Of a stretch of 64,000 nt of DNA, positions 45,870 through 57,700 are shown one piece after another. Position 1 is the stretch's first letter, and every line of letters starts with the position of its first letter. Both the position numbers and the translations under genes were made by a program. The notes under the pieces were generated by a model. The model worked only from the letters and a program-made list of their open reading frames with translations. It ran no database searches and was not told the origin of the DNA. This DNA comes from Amoebophrya sp. A120 (taxonomy: Eukaryota; Sar; Dinophyceae; Syndiniales; Amoebophryaceae): positions 1,153,809 to 1,217,808 of the forward strand of contig CAJINV010000002.1 in assembly GCA_905178155.1 (NCBI GenBank), written 5' to 3'.

Positions 45870-45915
45870 TGTTGATATCAATTGATATCAAATGATATCA
45901 AAAGATATCACAGAG
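45870..45915. repeat. Tandem GATATC palindromes
   Basis: Four GATATC units spaced by 4-5 nt, bracketed by TTTTCTCTG and CACAGAGAAA, so the whole block is roughly palindromic. Confidence 0.9.
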
Positions 45916-46171
45916 AAAGTTGAAAGCAAAACAGAGAAAAGTGTAAACAAGAAACAGAAACATAAACAGAATGAGAAGAAACAAAAACAAACATAAGCAA
46001 AAACATAAAGGATACACATATAAAAACAAACAGAAATGGCTGCTTGCGCATCACAAACTGCCATTTCTGCACAGAAATACCTGTCGCGGCCTCTGAGTTT
46101 TCTCTGTGGCGAGAGGAGTTTTCTCTGTGATACAGAGAAAACTTCCCTCCCACAGAGAAAAGTCGACCTTT

Positions 46172-46665
46172 GCCGAGGGCCGGCATTTCTACTGGAAATC
46201 AGAGTAGAAACGCCAGGAGGTCTGGAATTCCTACCGAAAATCCAAGAAGAAGTGCCAGCCTGGCGGAAATCCAGGTAGAAAAAATGCCAGGAGGCCCCCC
46301 CCTGGCATTCCTACCGAAAGTCCAGGTAGGTAGAAACGCCAGGAGGGCTGGCAATTCTACTGGAAATCAAGCTAGAAGCGCAAGCGCCATGGCATTCGTG
46401 CCAGAGATCGAAGATCCCTACAGGAAATTTAAGTAGAAATGCCAGCAGGCCTGGCATTCCTACAGGAAATCGAAGCAGAAATACCAGGAGGTCTGGCATT
46501 CCTACAGGGAATCCAGGCAGAAATACCACCTCAGCCGGCATTTCTACTGGGAATCAAGGCAGAAATGCAAGGCCCAGCATTTCTACTGAGAGAGAATCAA
46601 GGTAGGCAGAAAGGCCCGAGCCGGCATCCTCGCCCGGAATCCAGGTAGAAATGCCTCGGCCGGCA
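46172..46665. repeat. Minisatellite, about 45-bp unit, palindromic
   Basis: Roughly ten degenerate units of GGCATTTCTAC..GGAAATCNAG..GTAGAAATGCC. Each unit is itself close to an inverted repeat. Confidence 0.85.
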
Positions 46666-46677
46666 TTAGGGTACCCG

Positions 46678-47285
46678 CATCGCGCGCGCAGCGCGCGCGA
46701 AGAATTATTTCGCATGGCCTACGGCGACACAGGCAGCCGCTTTTGCTTCCTTTGAAGGGCGTGGGTGGGAGCGCGCATGGACATGGGACATGCGCGACAA
46801 CGCAAATTGCTTCTAATCCTGGAAAGGATTAGACAGGCGCGCGGCGCGCGCCGGCAAAATTGCAAAACCCAACAGGAGCTCGAAGGAGAAACACTGTACC
46901 GGGCCCGGCATTCTTGAAAAGCTCCGCCCTAGCACAAACGGGCCTGCCCTACCCCTAAGCAACCAGAAACCATATTAACTCGCGCGCGCAGCGCGCGCGG
47001 AGTTTTTTCTCGGCTTCCGGCTCCGAATCCGGTTCCCAGACAGTTTTTGCCGTCCGCCACTTCCCGGGCGGGGCCGTAGCAACAAAAAGCGCGCGAACCT
47101 AAAAAAACTTTTGCAACCCAGACGAGAACGAGAAGCGCCCCAAATGGGAATCCGGGGGGCTTTTTCGTGTTTGATTTTTCTATCGGCAAGAAAAGCCAAG
47201 GCGGGGCGGGTAGGCCGGCCCGGCGGACGGAGGGCGGGCCCCAGCAGAAAAAGTTACCCGCCGAAACCGCGCGCGAAGCGCGCGG
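46678..47285. repeat. (CG)n hairpins
   Basis: CGCGCGCGCAGCGCGCGCG at about 46681 and 46981, and similar shorter forms at 46838 and 47266, in otherwise GC-rich unique DNA. Confidence 0.8.
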
Positions 47286-48779
47286 ACTAATTTTTTCGGC
47301 CAATAGCGGCGATGTCCCGGCCCTGCACGCAGGACACACGCAGCCCGCCAGGAATTTGCGCACGCGCGGGCCTGCGCGCTTGCTGCCACACGCCTGCACG
47401 TCGCGCGCCCCCAATAGCCTGAAGGCGCCGCCGCGCGCTTTTGTGGTTGCACACCCCGGCGAAGCCTAGCGGCCCTGTGGATGCACGTGCGCCGCCTCGG
47501 CCAACCCTTCCACAGCACCACACGGACTAGCTTCATTCAAAGGCGTGAAGGAACTCCGCGCCTACGTATTGAAGCCGCAAAGCAGCCACGGATGCCGCTC
47601 GGCGCGGAGTTTTTCCAAAAACAATAAAACGCACGCCGGCCGACCGCGCGAGGGTAGGCGTGCAGAAGCTGCGCCAGTGTCTCGCGTGCAGGTTAGTTCT
47701 GCGACCATGTTCACCGCGGGAAGTTTTCTCTGCACGACGGAAGTTTTTTATGTGTTGCGAAGTTTTCTCTGTGCGGGTTGGACTTTTCTCTGTCGGTTGA
47801 TTTTTTATTTTTTTTTTCTAGACCCGTCAGGAACTGCAGAAAAAAACAACACCTCAACTGCGCCGAAAGTTCGTGCGTCAAGTCTACTGTAGCTTTTATT
47901 TACTAGGGTACTAGCTGAGTTATGTCTGAATGGTCTGGAGCACGCAGGCTAAGAAGCTGGTTATGGTTTAGAACTATGTCATCGGACGAAGCACGAGTAA
48001 ATGAAATGTCAACGATGAGACGATCTTGAAGACGACTGAGTTTTTTTGCGAAATGTTTGCACTGCCACTGCACCCGGGAAGTGACTACGATTGTTATATT
48101 GTGTTGATATCACGGAACCGACAATTTGGTATCGTGGCAACTACGCCAACGCGACCACATAAAAAACCTTGCATTCAGTTTCAGATTCAATTCACGATGG
48201 TCGCGCATAGCAGTATTAAACAACGAATATCTTGTAGTTCTGACGATCTAGTACTACGACCCACTACTTCGAGAAGCTGAGAGAATAGACGTGGTTTATT
48301 TTGGAGGCCGTTCTTGTTGAGGCCGGGAGATGAACGGCCGCTGCTTGATGTTGCGTCGTATTTTTCGCATGATCCTTCGTTCTTTTAGCAGCTCTAGTAC
48401 CAAGCTCTTTTCAGTCACTCCTTCAGCATCAAGCACACCATATTGATTCCTCCATTGAAAAAAAGGTTTGCCAGGTTCTTTTGACGTGCTAGAATGCAGT
48501 TCTTCGAGTTCGAGGTAATATCCGTAGAGGATAATAACTGCTGAAAAATATTTCGAATGTACTAGTGTTCAAGCTCATCAAGGGCTTTCTTGGAAATTGT
48601 ATCAGAGTACCACATAATTCTACCATTGCCAATTTCGATTTAGAGCGGCCTGCTATTTCTCACCAGTATAGCAAAGTCTGACAGCACGACTAAAATTTGA
48701 ATTTCAATTTGAATTTGGATATTAGTGTTGTAATTTTCTGCTTGCTTCACCAAGGAAGCTGCGAAGCCACCTCGTCATC

Positions 48780-51700
48780 TCACTTCTTCTTCATCTGCTT
48801 CCTCGTAATTCTTTCCTGCGGGCGTTTTTCCGGTAAAGGATTCTCGACACCGGCTTTCTCTTTCATCGAAGCTGTGTCCTCGTGGTCTTTCTCCGGCGGA
48901 AATTTGTGGACCCAAGCCGGAGCCGTGTTGTGGGAAGAAGTTCGCGAGAGGTTGGTGATAACGCCGTTATTTCCGTTACTAACCGAACTCTGATCTACAG
49001 GCGACGCTCTGCTCGACCCCGCGCCACCACCCCCACGGCCTAACGAAACCCGCATGATCCTCCCTGCACCGGGAGTCGTCACTCCTGAAGGGTGGTGTGG
49101 TTGATGGTGATCGCGCCCTGGCAGATGCGAAGTCTCATGCTGTTGCTGATTGTTCTCCCGGTAGTGATTCGACTCCCTCGTTTCCGTGCTGTCCAGCAAG
49201 TTCGACAACTTGCTCTTGCTTACCACCCCCGGCACCGCCCGCGCCTGCAGCGCGTCTAACTGCTCCCGAATCATCTGGTCGGGGATAGAGGTTTGGAAAT
49301 TCTTGTCTACTTGATGATGTTGTTGCCCGGAGTTGTAACGGTAACCACGACGATAGTTGTGATGTAGTTCTGGTGAACTATACCCTGGGGAAGAAGCGGA
49401 AGACGAGGGAGATAGTTTGATGTGCGCTTGATAGTCCTCCAAGTTCCTTCTCTTCTCAACATCGTCAAACGGTGAAGGGGCTACTGACGATGAAGCGACG
49501 GAGGACCCGCCTCGTTTCTCCGGGTAGAACAGCATCGTGTTATCAGAGCCAACGGTTCCACCCAGCGGACCAGCGGCGCCACTGCCACTTTGTCGTTGCT
49601 GTTCTGCCAATCTCCGGTCGATGTTGGCCTGCATGCGGGTTAAGAGGTCCATGTGGCTTGTTCGTGGTTTTGAAGATGCTGTGGACTTCCTCGTGTTACT
49701 AGTACTAGCTCTTGCCGATTTGTTCCTACCCCCAGAAGAGGATCTTCTTGGACTCGGTTTCTTGTTCGCAGTAACACTTTGCCGACTGACACGAGACGGG
49801 GAAGAACTCTTTTTCAGATCCGGACTGCCCGTTGTCTTTTTTTGTTCAAATCTGCTCTTCAAATCGGAAACGCTTGGGGACTTCACCGTTTCTCGTTTTT
49901 GTTCCTGCTGCTGCTGCTGATTCGTCGACGACGCAGAGAGACTTGCCGATCCTGAGGAGCTACTGCTCTTCCGAGCGCTACTCCGTGGCCCCGTTCCCCG
50001 TTTTTTCAGCTGCACCTCCTTCCCGACAAAGTCGAAGACGGTTGAGACGGGTTTGATTTGTTCTCTACTATTTTGATTTCCTTCTTTCATCTCTTTCGAG
50101 CTTGAACTTGATCTTCTATTTTCCTTCACATAAACATCTTCTGGCTTCAAACTTGGCCGGCTCAAACTCTGCCGGTTCTGCACGATCTGTTGCCTCTCGC
50201 TGGCACTGAGACTTTCAAAACTTCCCGTCATCGAACTCGTTGCTCCTGCAGCACTCCCCTCTGGTTGTCCTACTCCTATCCTGTTGATCGTCGTGATTTC
50301 GAACTTGCCCTTCGGCAGTTGCTTGATCGCCGTCCCCCGTGCGAACTGGGAGACTTCTCGCAACAATTGCGACACCGTTCCTAGCCTGTCGATCACTTCC
50401 GATTCCAACCCGGTGATAGGTCGTAGTTCCAGATCCACCGCCTTCCGGAAGTGGAAGGAAATGAAACCGAAGGCGTGGACTAGCACCGCCTCGTGCGTAT
50501 CCTGCACTTGCGGTAAGTGGAGTTTCTTCACTTTCTGACTGGAACCGAATGATCCTTTGGACGAGGACTTCCTTGAGGTTCCGAAGTCATCGTTCGCGCC
50601 ATCACCATTACCCCCGTAGAAACTCGAAGCAGTTTCGATTAAATACCGGATCGCGGTTATGACAGTGCACAACTCCCCCTCCCCCTCATTTGTCTTGCAT
50701 GAGCAGCAATACAAACGCCCGCACGTGTGGAGCTTGTGCATGGCAAGTTCATGCGCGTAATGTAGTACTGTTTGGGCTTCCGGAATTTGTCATGCAAACA
50801 GTGCCACATCAAGGCAGCGACTGGATTTGAGGCTTTGCATGACAAATCAGGGGGAGGGGGAGTTGTGCACTGTCATAGCGGTGTGCTTCACGTGGGCGGC
50901 ACAGGAATTCAAAACCTCGGTGTATTGAAAGGAAAAATCCCCCCTCCCCATATCGAAAAGGTATGATTTCGAAAATTTGTATTGCTGATCTGAGGCCACA
51001 AATCATATGTATCTTGCAAGAAGACGAGGGCAGGAGTTTTCGCCCCATTATGAAGGCGATCTGTCATGCTGTTGGACCTAAAGGGGAGCCGTTTGCCATG
51101 CTGAGCAACTAGACACATACGCCCCTATCTAGCCTCGCGATCTGCCCGCAATGCCTCTCTACAATACAAAGCTGATTTGTGTACGCAAATCCAGCATCAG
51201 AAACTTCCTTTTGATATGGGGAGGTGGGATTTTTCGTCTCAATACGGTGAGTAGAAAAACCTCCGGGAAAACATCGGATGGCGGTTTGATGTTATCCTGG
51301 TTTATCGTTGTGTTTTCGCTGTGCGCATCCTGCAACTTCTGGTAAAGCATGGGATTTTGGATAAACTGCTCCGATTTCCCGACTTCACAGGCGTAGGTTG
51401 CGGCGCGTAAAATGATGATCAGATCCTGCACGTGGTATAGAAATTCCGGGCTGGCCTCCTGCAGGTAGTCGCAATACTCCTTCCGGGTCTCCTTACTGTC
51501 CTGTTTCTGCGTCTCTCCCTCCGCGTAAGCGACAAACAAGTCGGAAACTAGACCGGCGAGATCCTGCGCGTTTTCCAAAATGTTGGATGCTGTGATTTGC
51601 TTGATGGTGCTATTGCTTCTTGTACCGCCACTACTACTAGTAGTCCCGTTGTCATTCGCAACCCTATCCGGTACCGCGTAGGTGAGAACCCGCTGCAATT

Positions 51701-54700
51701 TGCTCCACTCTGTCATCTTCACGGCGTTTGTTTCTTGCTCAAAATCCATCGCCCGGACAAAGTATGCCTCGCGGGAGTAGTCTTGGACCAAATTCTGGAA
51801 ATTCACCAAGTTCTTCTGGATCGTCTGCGGTTGGTTCGCGGTCTGGGGAAAGCTCTGCGCGTAAAACTCGGCCGGGGTTCCGTTTAAGTGGTATCTAATG
51901 TCGAGCAAGGACTCGTGCAGCTCTTCCAAAGACGTCTCTAACCCCTCGTCGAAGTGGTGTGTTGCGGAGTTCACATGGGAGAGGCAGACAATGGTTCTCG
52001 TGACGGGGTTCGTGGTAGAAGTGTAGACTCTCTCGATGTAGACGAATTCGCCACGAGGGATCAATAGTCCTTGGCTGTTGTCGACGGAATGTAAATCTTT
52101 TTCCAAAATCCCGTACACACCTGACATTATCTTCGGCTGCGCGCCCGTCACGAAATTCTTCTCCACTTCCACCTGATTTTTCGCCGACCCGTAGAAAACG
52201 TTGAAAATCTCCCGGTAAAGCTGCAAAGCCCGCCAGAATTTCAGCAGCTCTAACGTTACCCCCGATTGTTTCTGCGCGAGGTTGAGGAGGGAAAGTTGGG
52301 AGGGCTGGTCGTGGCGTGCTTTCATCACTTTCGCTAGAGAAGAAGCTGTTGAGCCGCCGCGTGCGTCGGGCGAGGAAGCTCTATTGTAGTTCCCGTCTTC
52401 TTGACTGGCGCCAATAGCGAATTTGTTGCTGCTTTTAATCGCCTGAGACGGCGAAGCCGGCTCGTTTCTACTTCTTTCTACACTCGTACTACCTCTTCTG
52501 TTCGGCGAAACCGGTGACACACTTCTCGACCCAGCGTTATCTTCTCGCCCGAACTGATCCAGACTATCTTTGCTTCCGTCCAAGACCGACACGTGCGGAT
52601 CTGTAGAGGACAACATTCCTTGCGTAGAAGTTCCGCCCATATCCACCTGCTTCGCGGCGTTCTTTATCGCGAAAATCTGGCTCAATTCCGACGTCGGGGC
52701 GATAAACCCTCTTCCTCTCTTCCCGTGCACCTCCTCGTCGTGCGCGTGGATTTCGTGAATGGCTTGCTTCTTCAGCTTTTTCTGAATCGCGTCTTTTTCA
52801 TGCTTCTCTAACAAAGCGAATTTATCCAGCTGCAAGTCCTCAACATTCCCGCCGGTACTAGTCGACTTGTTCGTGTTTGTCCCGAGCAAGTCCATTTCCG
52901 CAGCTTGCGATAAATCAATGTCGTCGAAACTCTTCGCGTTCACGTTGTGCAGGTCCATGATAGAAGATTTTGCCGTGGATCTTGGGTTGTTGTTCGACGT
53001 TCCAGTTGCAGTCGTTGACACCGTACCAAATGGGTAAGAAGAACTCTTCCCTTCCTCCTGCTCTTTTGTCACGACCTTCTGCATCACTTTCTCTAATAAT
53101 TTCGGCTTCGTTTCGAGAAAATTTTGCAAATTCTTCGGTAGGTTCAACACCTTCCCGTCTCGGATCTGCTTCGCGTATTCGGAAATTAAGGTCTGGTAGG
53201 TTTCCGGATCCGTTTGTTGCTGTTCCTTCATGGTCCCAGCGAGGAAACCCTGCAAGAGAAGTTCCAAATCGTTCTGTAACTGTTCCTCTTCCGATTTTTC
53301 CACCGTTAATCTGATTCCCGTGTTTTCGTGCACAAAGTCGGCGCCGATTTTTGCGCGGGAGTTCGGGGATAAGGGGCTTGATACGCCGTTATCGGGTCCT
53401 CCGACAAGATCTTGCGCCACCTTAGTCGGGCTGAGATTCGTACTCCTGATTCGCTTGTTGGTGATCGTGTTTCGGTCCGTGATGGAAAGACCGCCAGTAC
53501 TTGAAGATGCTCTTGCTCCCCCGCGGCCGGGTCCTGCAGATGAAGAAGATGAAGCAGCCGCATCTCCCTTCCCCACGTGATGCCCCCGCACCAAATTCAA
53601 CAAAGCCATCCCCTCGGCGACGGAGTTGATCTGCGTGACATCGTCGGGTGAGGCGGGTTTGATGTCCACGGTGTTCTCTTGGTTGGAGAGATGTTGCAAG
53701 CTCATGTTGAACATACGGGATTCCTTGTTCGCGTGGAGGTGGTGCAGTTTGTGCTTGTTTTCTACTTCGTCGTCGTGCTTGTCATGCGCAGAATTAACAC
53801 CACCCCCAGGACTCCTACTCGTCGGCGACAACGATCCACCGCCCCGGGAGGCAGACATCATATTACAATGAAAAATGCCCCCAACCCCGAAATTGAAAGC
53901 ATTTGTATTGCAAACCTTTCCAAATGAAACATTCGCCCTCTTGCATTTATCAGCATCACAGATTTCCGATCGCGAATAGCAAAACTTTGTATTGCAAAAG
54001 ATCCCAGCAAGAGCGGTGCTTGTCATGCAAGCGATGCGAAACACGACTAGACTCTACATCAGAAAGATTTATACTCCTTTCATGCATGACAAAAAGTTCT
54101 CATTTGGAAACTTCGCATCACAAATTTTTGCAACTTTGGGGGTGGGTGGCACTTTTCACTGTAATACATCATCAGCTCCCTTCTCACCTGCCCCTCCCGC
54201 TCCCCGGTCGCAGCGGCCGTGGTCGCGGACAAAACATCTTGGAGATAAGCGCACTTCGTTGCGAGCTGATTCCGATCCTCGGAAATCTCCTCGCACAGTT
54301 TTTTCCACGACTCCGACTCCAATTTCTGTGACTGGGTTAAATCGTCAAACTGAATTTCGTACTTCTGCTTCTTCGCGAAACTCGACCACAGCAGAAACAC
54401 GGTGACCATCAAGTAGTGGTTTTTTTGACTCGAAAACCGGTTCGTCGCGTAGTAGTGGAGTAACGCCATAGAACTATTCTGCATCTTACAAACCTGGCGC
54501 CAGTTCGTGAAATAGGTGTCTTTACTGTTCAGCATTCTGCAGTGGTCCAGTTGCATCGCCAGCTGCGACCGCAAATACTTCGCTTCCCGTCGTTTCTGCA
54601 CCCGGACTTGCCAGTTAAAGTACAGCTCCTCTACGTAACCGCACATCCTTTCAATCACGTTTTTCCGGTACAGTTATGAACTGCACAAGTATCGAGTACT

Positions 54701-57700
54701 CGTATTAAATTGCAACACAAAAAATTTTTACCTCAGCACGACAAACGGAATTTGTCATGCTGCTTTAACTTGAAAATGAAATTTGTCTTGCATGACGGCG
54801 ATTAGTACGAGTTGTACGATGCTTTTGCACAGGATAACAATTGCGTCATCGCGATTTCCAACCGTTTGTTGGATTTTTTCAACTCCTGCTTATACGCAGT
54901 GTATATCAACTGCAAATATGTCTGGGTCTGCAAGGCTGCAACTTGTAATGCTGTCTCTGGATTCTGAAAAAAGTTGCATTGCATGACCAGCAAAAGGACT
55001 CCAGTTTGTGCTACGCGGAGAAAACCTCTCTCATGCGGTAGAGGTATCAGTCACAAAGCGCTCCAAAATAAAATCTGTGATGCTACGGCATGCATCACAG
55101 AGATAGATTGGTCATGGAAAATATGCATGACAAACAAGGTCATGGCGCGGGGACAGAGTCCCCGCGCTGCGACCTTGCGGCGAAGAAGGGCCACCCGCGG
55201 TGGCTTTTCTTGCCCATGATGCGGCAGGTTTTTTTTTTGCATGCGACAGAACGGGGTGGCTTGGCGCTCGTGGTGCCGGCGCCCCCCCTGGAAAAATGCG
55301 CCTTTTTCTGCGCCCCTGGGCGGGGCGCCCCCCCCAAAGGACTACCCACGACCAACCGAGGGCGCGGCCGTCCGGGTGGTTGTTCTCCCGAACCAGGGCG
55401 CGCGGGCCTGTTTCTGCGCCCCTGGGCGGGGCGCCCCCCCAAAGGACTACCCAAGACCAACCGGGCGGGGCGCGGCCTTACCAGGGAGCGTGGACCTGTT
55501 TCTGCGCCCCTGGGCGGGGCGCCCCCCCCAAAGGACTACCCACGACCAACCGAGGGCGCGGTCGTCCTGGAGGCTGTTCTCCCGAACCAGGGCGCGCGGG
55601 CCTGTCTCTGCGCCCCTGGCTTGGCGGGGCGCCCCCCCCCCCCAAAGGACTACCCAAGCCCAACCGGGGGCGCGGCCTTACCAGGGCGCGTGGACCTGTT
55701 TCTATCTGCGCCCCTGGGCGCGGCGCCCCCCCCCCCAAAGGACCACCCACGACCAACCGAGGGCGCGGCCTTCCTGGAGCCTGTTCTCCCGAACCAGGGT
55801 GGGCGCGCGGACCTGTTTCTGCGCCCCTGGGCGGGGCGCCCCCCCCAAAGGACTACCCACGACCAACCGAGGGCGCGGCCTTCCTGGAGCCTGTTCTCCC
55901 GAACCAGGGTGGGCGCGCGGACCTGTTTCTGCGCCCCTGGGCGGGGCGCCCCCCCCAAAGGACTACCCACGACCAACCGAGGGCGCGGCCTTCCTGGAGC
56001 CTGTTCTCCCGAACCAGGGGGGGCGCGCGGACCTGCTTCTGCGCCCCTGGGCGGGGCGCCCCCCCCAAAGGACTACCCACGACCATGCGAGGTTGGCGCG
56101 GCCACCTTCCTGGAGCCTGTTCTCCCGAACCAGGGCGCGCAGACCTGTTTCTGCGCCCCTGGGCGGGGCGCCCCCCCAACAGGACTACCCACGACCAAGT
56201 GAGGGGGGGCGCGGCCTTCCTGGGGGCTGTTAGTTCGCTTCGCACTCCCGAATCAGGCCGAGCGGACCTGTTTCTGCGCCCCTGGGCGGGGCGCCCCCCC
56301 CCCCAATGAATAGGCAGCCAACCTTTGGCCCCCGGGGTCGGGCCTGACTCTTGAAAAGCGGCCCCCGGGGTCGGGTATTCCTTTTCCGAAGTCAGGTGGG
56401 GGGCATGTTTTGAGTTGTGCAGGAGGTTTTTGCCGATTCGGGTCGTGTTTGATACCCCGGAACAGGGGTCGGAACATACCCCGGAACATACCCCAGAACA
56501 CACCCCCAAACATACCCCAGACCATACCCCGGAACTCACTTTCCGACAGTCAGGCTCGGGGTCGAAGCTGACTCGCGAAAAGTGATGTCCGGGGTCGGGC
56601 GTCACTTTTCCAGAGTCAGGTGTGGGGTATGTTTTGGGGGGTGCATGAGGAAATGGCCGTGTTAGCTCGTGATTGATACCCCGGAACATGGGTCGGAACA
56701 TACCCCGGAACACCCCCCGAAAACTCATTTTTGGGCAGTTGCTGCAGTTTAAATAGTAATCTGGAAATCTTCCAGACCCAGACAAATTTGCAATGCATAG
56801 TGTACAGCTCGTGGAGGGTGAAATGCGTGTTCGTCGCGTCCTTGTCCAGCTGAAGCCAGGAGTCTTTGAAAAGATTCAGGATTTGCTCCAACTGTTGCAC
56901 CAACAGATTGATTTTCAAGTCGTGCTGCTCGGATGGTGTAGTTGCTGATGTTGGGGATTGTAGCCTGGTTGTGCTTATTGTTCCTGGCGAAGATCCACGA
57001 AGATGCTCCATCCCTGTGGTTGAAATCTGCCTCAGCAAATCCAGTATCTGCATCGACTCGTCTAACTTTGGTAAAACCACATCAATCATCCTCGACGTCT
57101 CCGCTTGCGGCACGGATTGGTCGTCTTGTTCGATCCCGCCAGAAATCGTTCCCTTCTGCAGCATCTGCTGGTGTTTGTTCAGAACGTGGTTTAGGTGGAT
57201 GACGGATTTGCGGGACAGCGCGTTCGGAGGAATTTTCAATGGGTGCTCTACTTCTTGGCCGGGTGGAGGTGCGGCTCGTGGTTGTTGTCCTTGTCCTTGT
57301 CCTGCGGAAGTAGTTGTAGATGGTGCCGCTTTGGTTTTGGACGCCGGCTGCTTCTGCTGAACAAACTTGTTCCCGCCTGGTGCAGCTGGCGAAGGGGTCG
57401 TGATCATCTTGAATTGATACTCCACAGGAGCACTACTAGAACCTCCGGGACTCGAACCTCCGCTGGAAATAAGCCCACTTTTTTTCGACCTCGACGGCGG
57501 CTCCGCAAAAAACGCAAACGGCCTGGTATTCGATGACAAAACTGGACTCACACCCACTCCAGAAAACTGCGCTTCCTTCAAATCCCGGATGAATTTCATG
57601 GTTTCCTCCTCGGAAAACCGGGCGGATCGGTGCATTTCCCCCATCTTCACCAATTCGTGTTGGTGGTCGGGGATGGGGTGGAAGCTGGAAAGATATGCAT

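Larger units (their letters stand above)
45829..47826. mobile_element. Candidate 2 kb element with AGTTTTCTCTGTG subterminal repeats
   Basis: The motif GTTTTCTCTGTG or its complement recurs near both ends (45870, 45910, 45935, 46097, 46120, 46133, 46155 and 47725, 47768, 47785). The outermost sequences CCTGTCAGGGGGTCTCGAAA and, inverted, CCTGACGGGTCTAGAAA resemble each other. No transposase frame. Confidence 0.4.
45715..48779. other. Intergenic block with palindromes and minisatellite
   Basis: 5' region of SGNH gene 3, then a candidate 2 kb element (45829-47826) containing minisatellite and (GC)n hairpins, then unique sequence to 48779 next to the end of the giant gene. No convincing gene. 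Confidence 0.6.
54904..56799 (-). mobile_element. Introner, family C, expanded to 1.9 kb by nested repeats
   Basis: Both C-type ends (ATATGTCTGGGTCTGCAAG and CTTCCAGACCCAGACAAAT) and an exact TSD TACAC are kept. Splicing gives LHELYTAYKQEL. About 1.6 kb of GC-rich tandem repeats sits between the two halves. Confidence 0.92.

Noticed and set aside
46036-46648. Plus-strand frames reading LAFLQEIEAEIPGGLAFLQG
   Set aside because: They are translations of the 45-bp minisatellite and break whenever a unit has an indel.
55090-56309. Long open frames (330-370 aa) of Pro/Gly/Arg repeats on the plus strand and mirrored frames on the minus strand
   Set aside because: They run through a GC-rich minisatellite whose units are about a multiple of three, are open in several frames at once, and lie inside a spliced-out introner.
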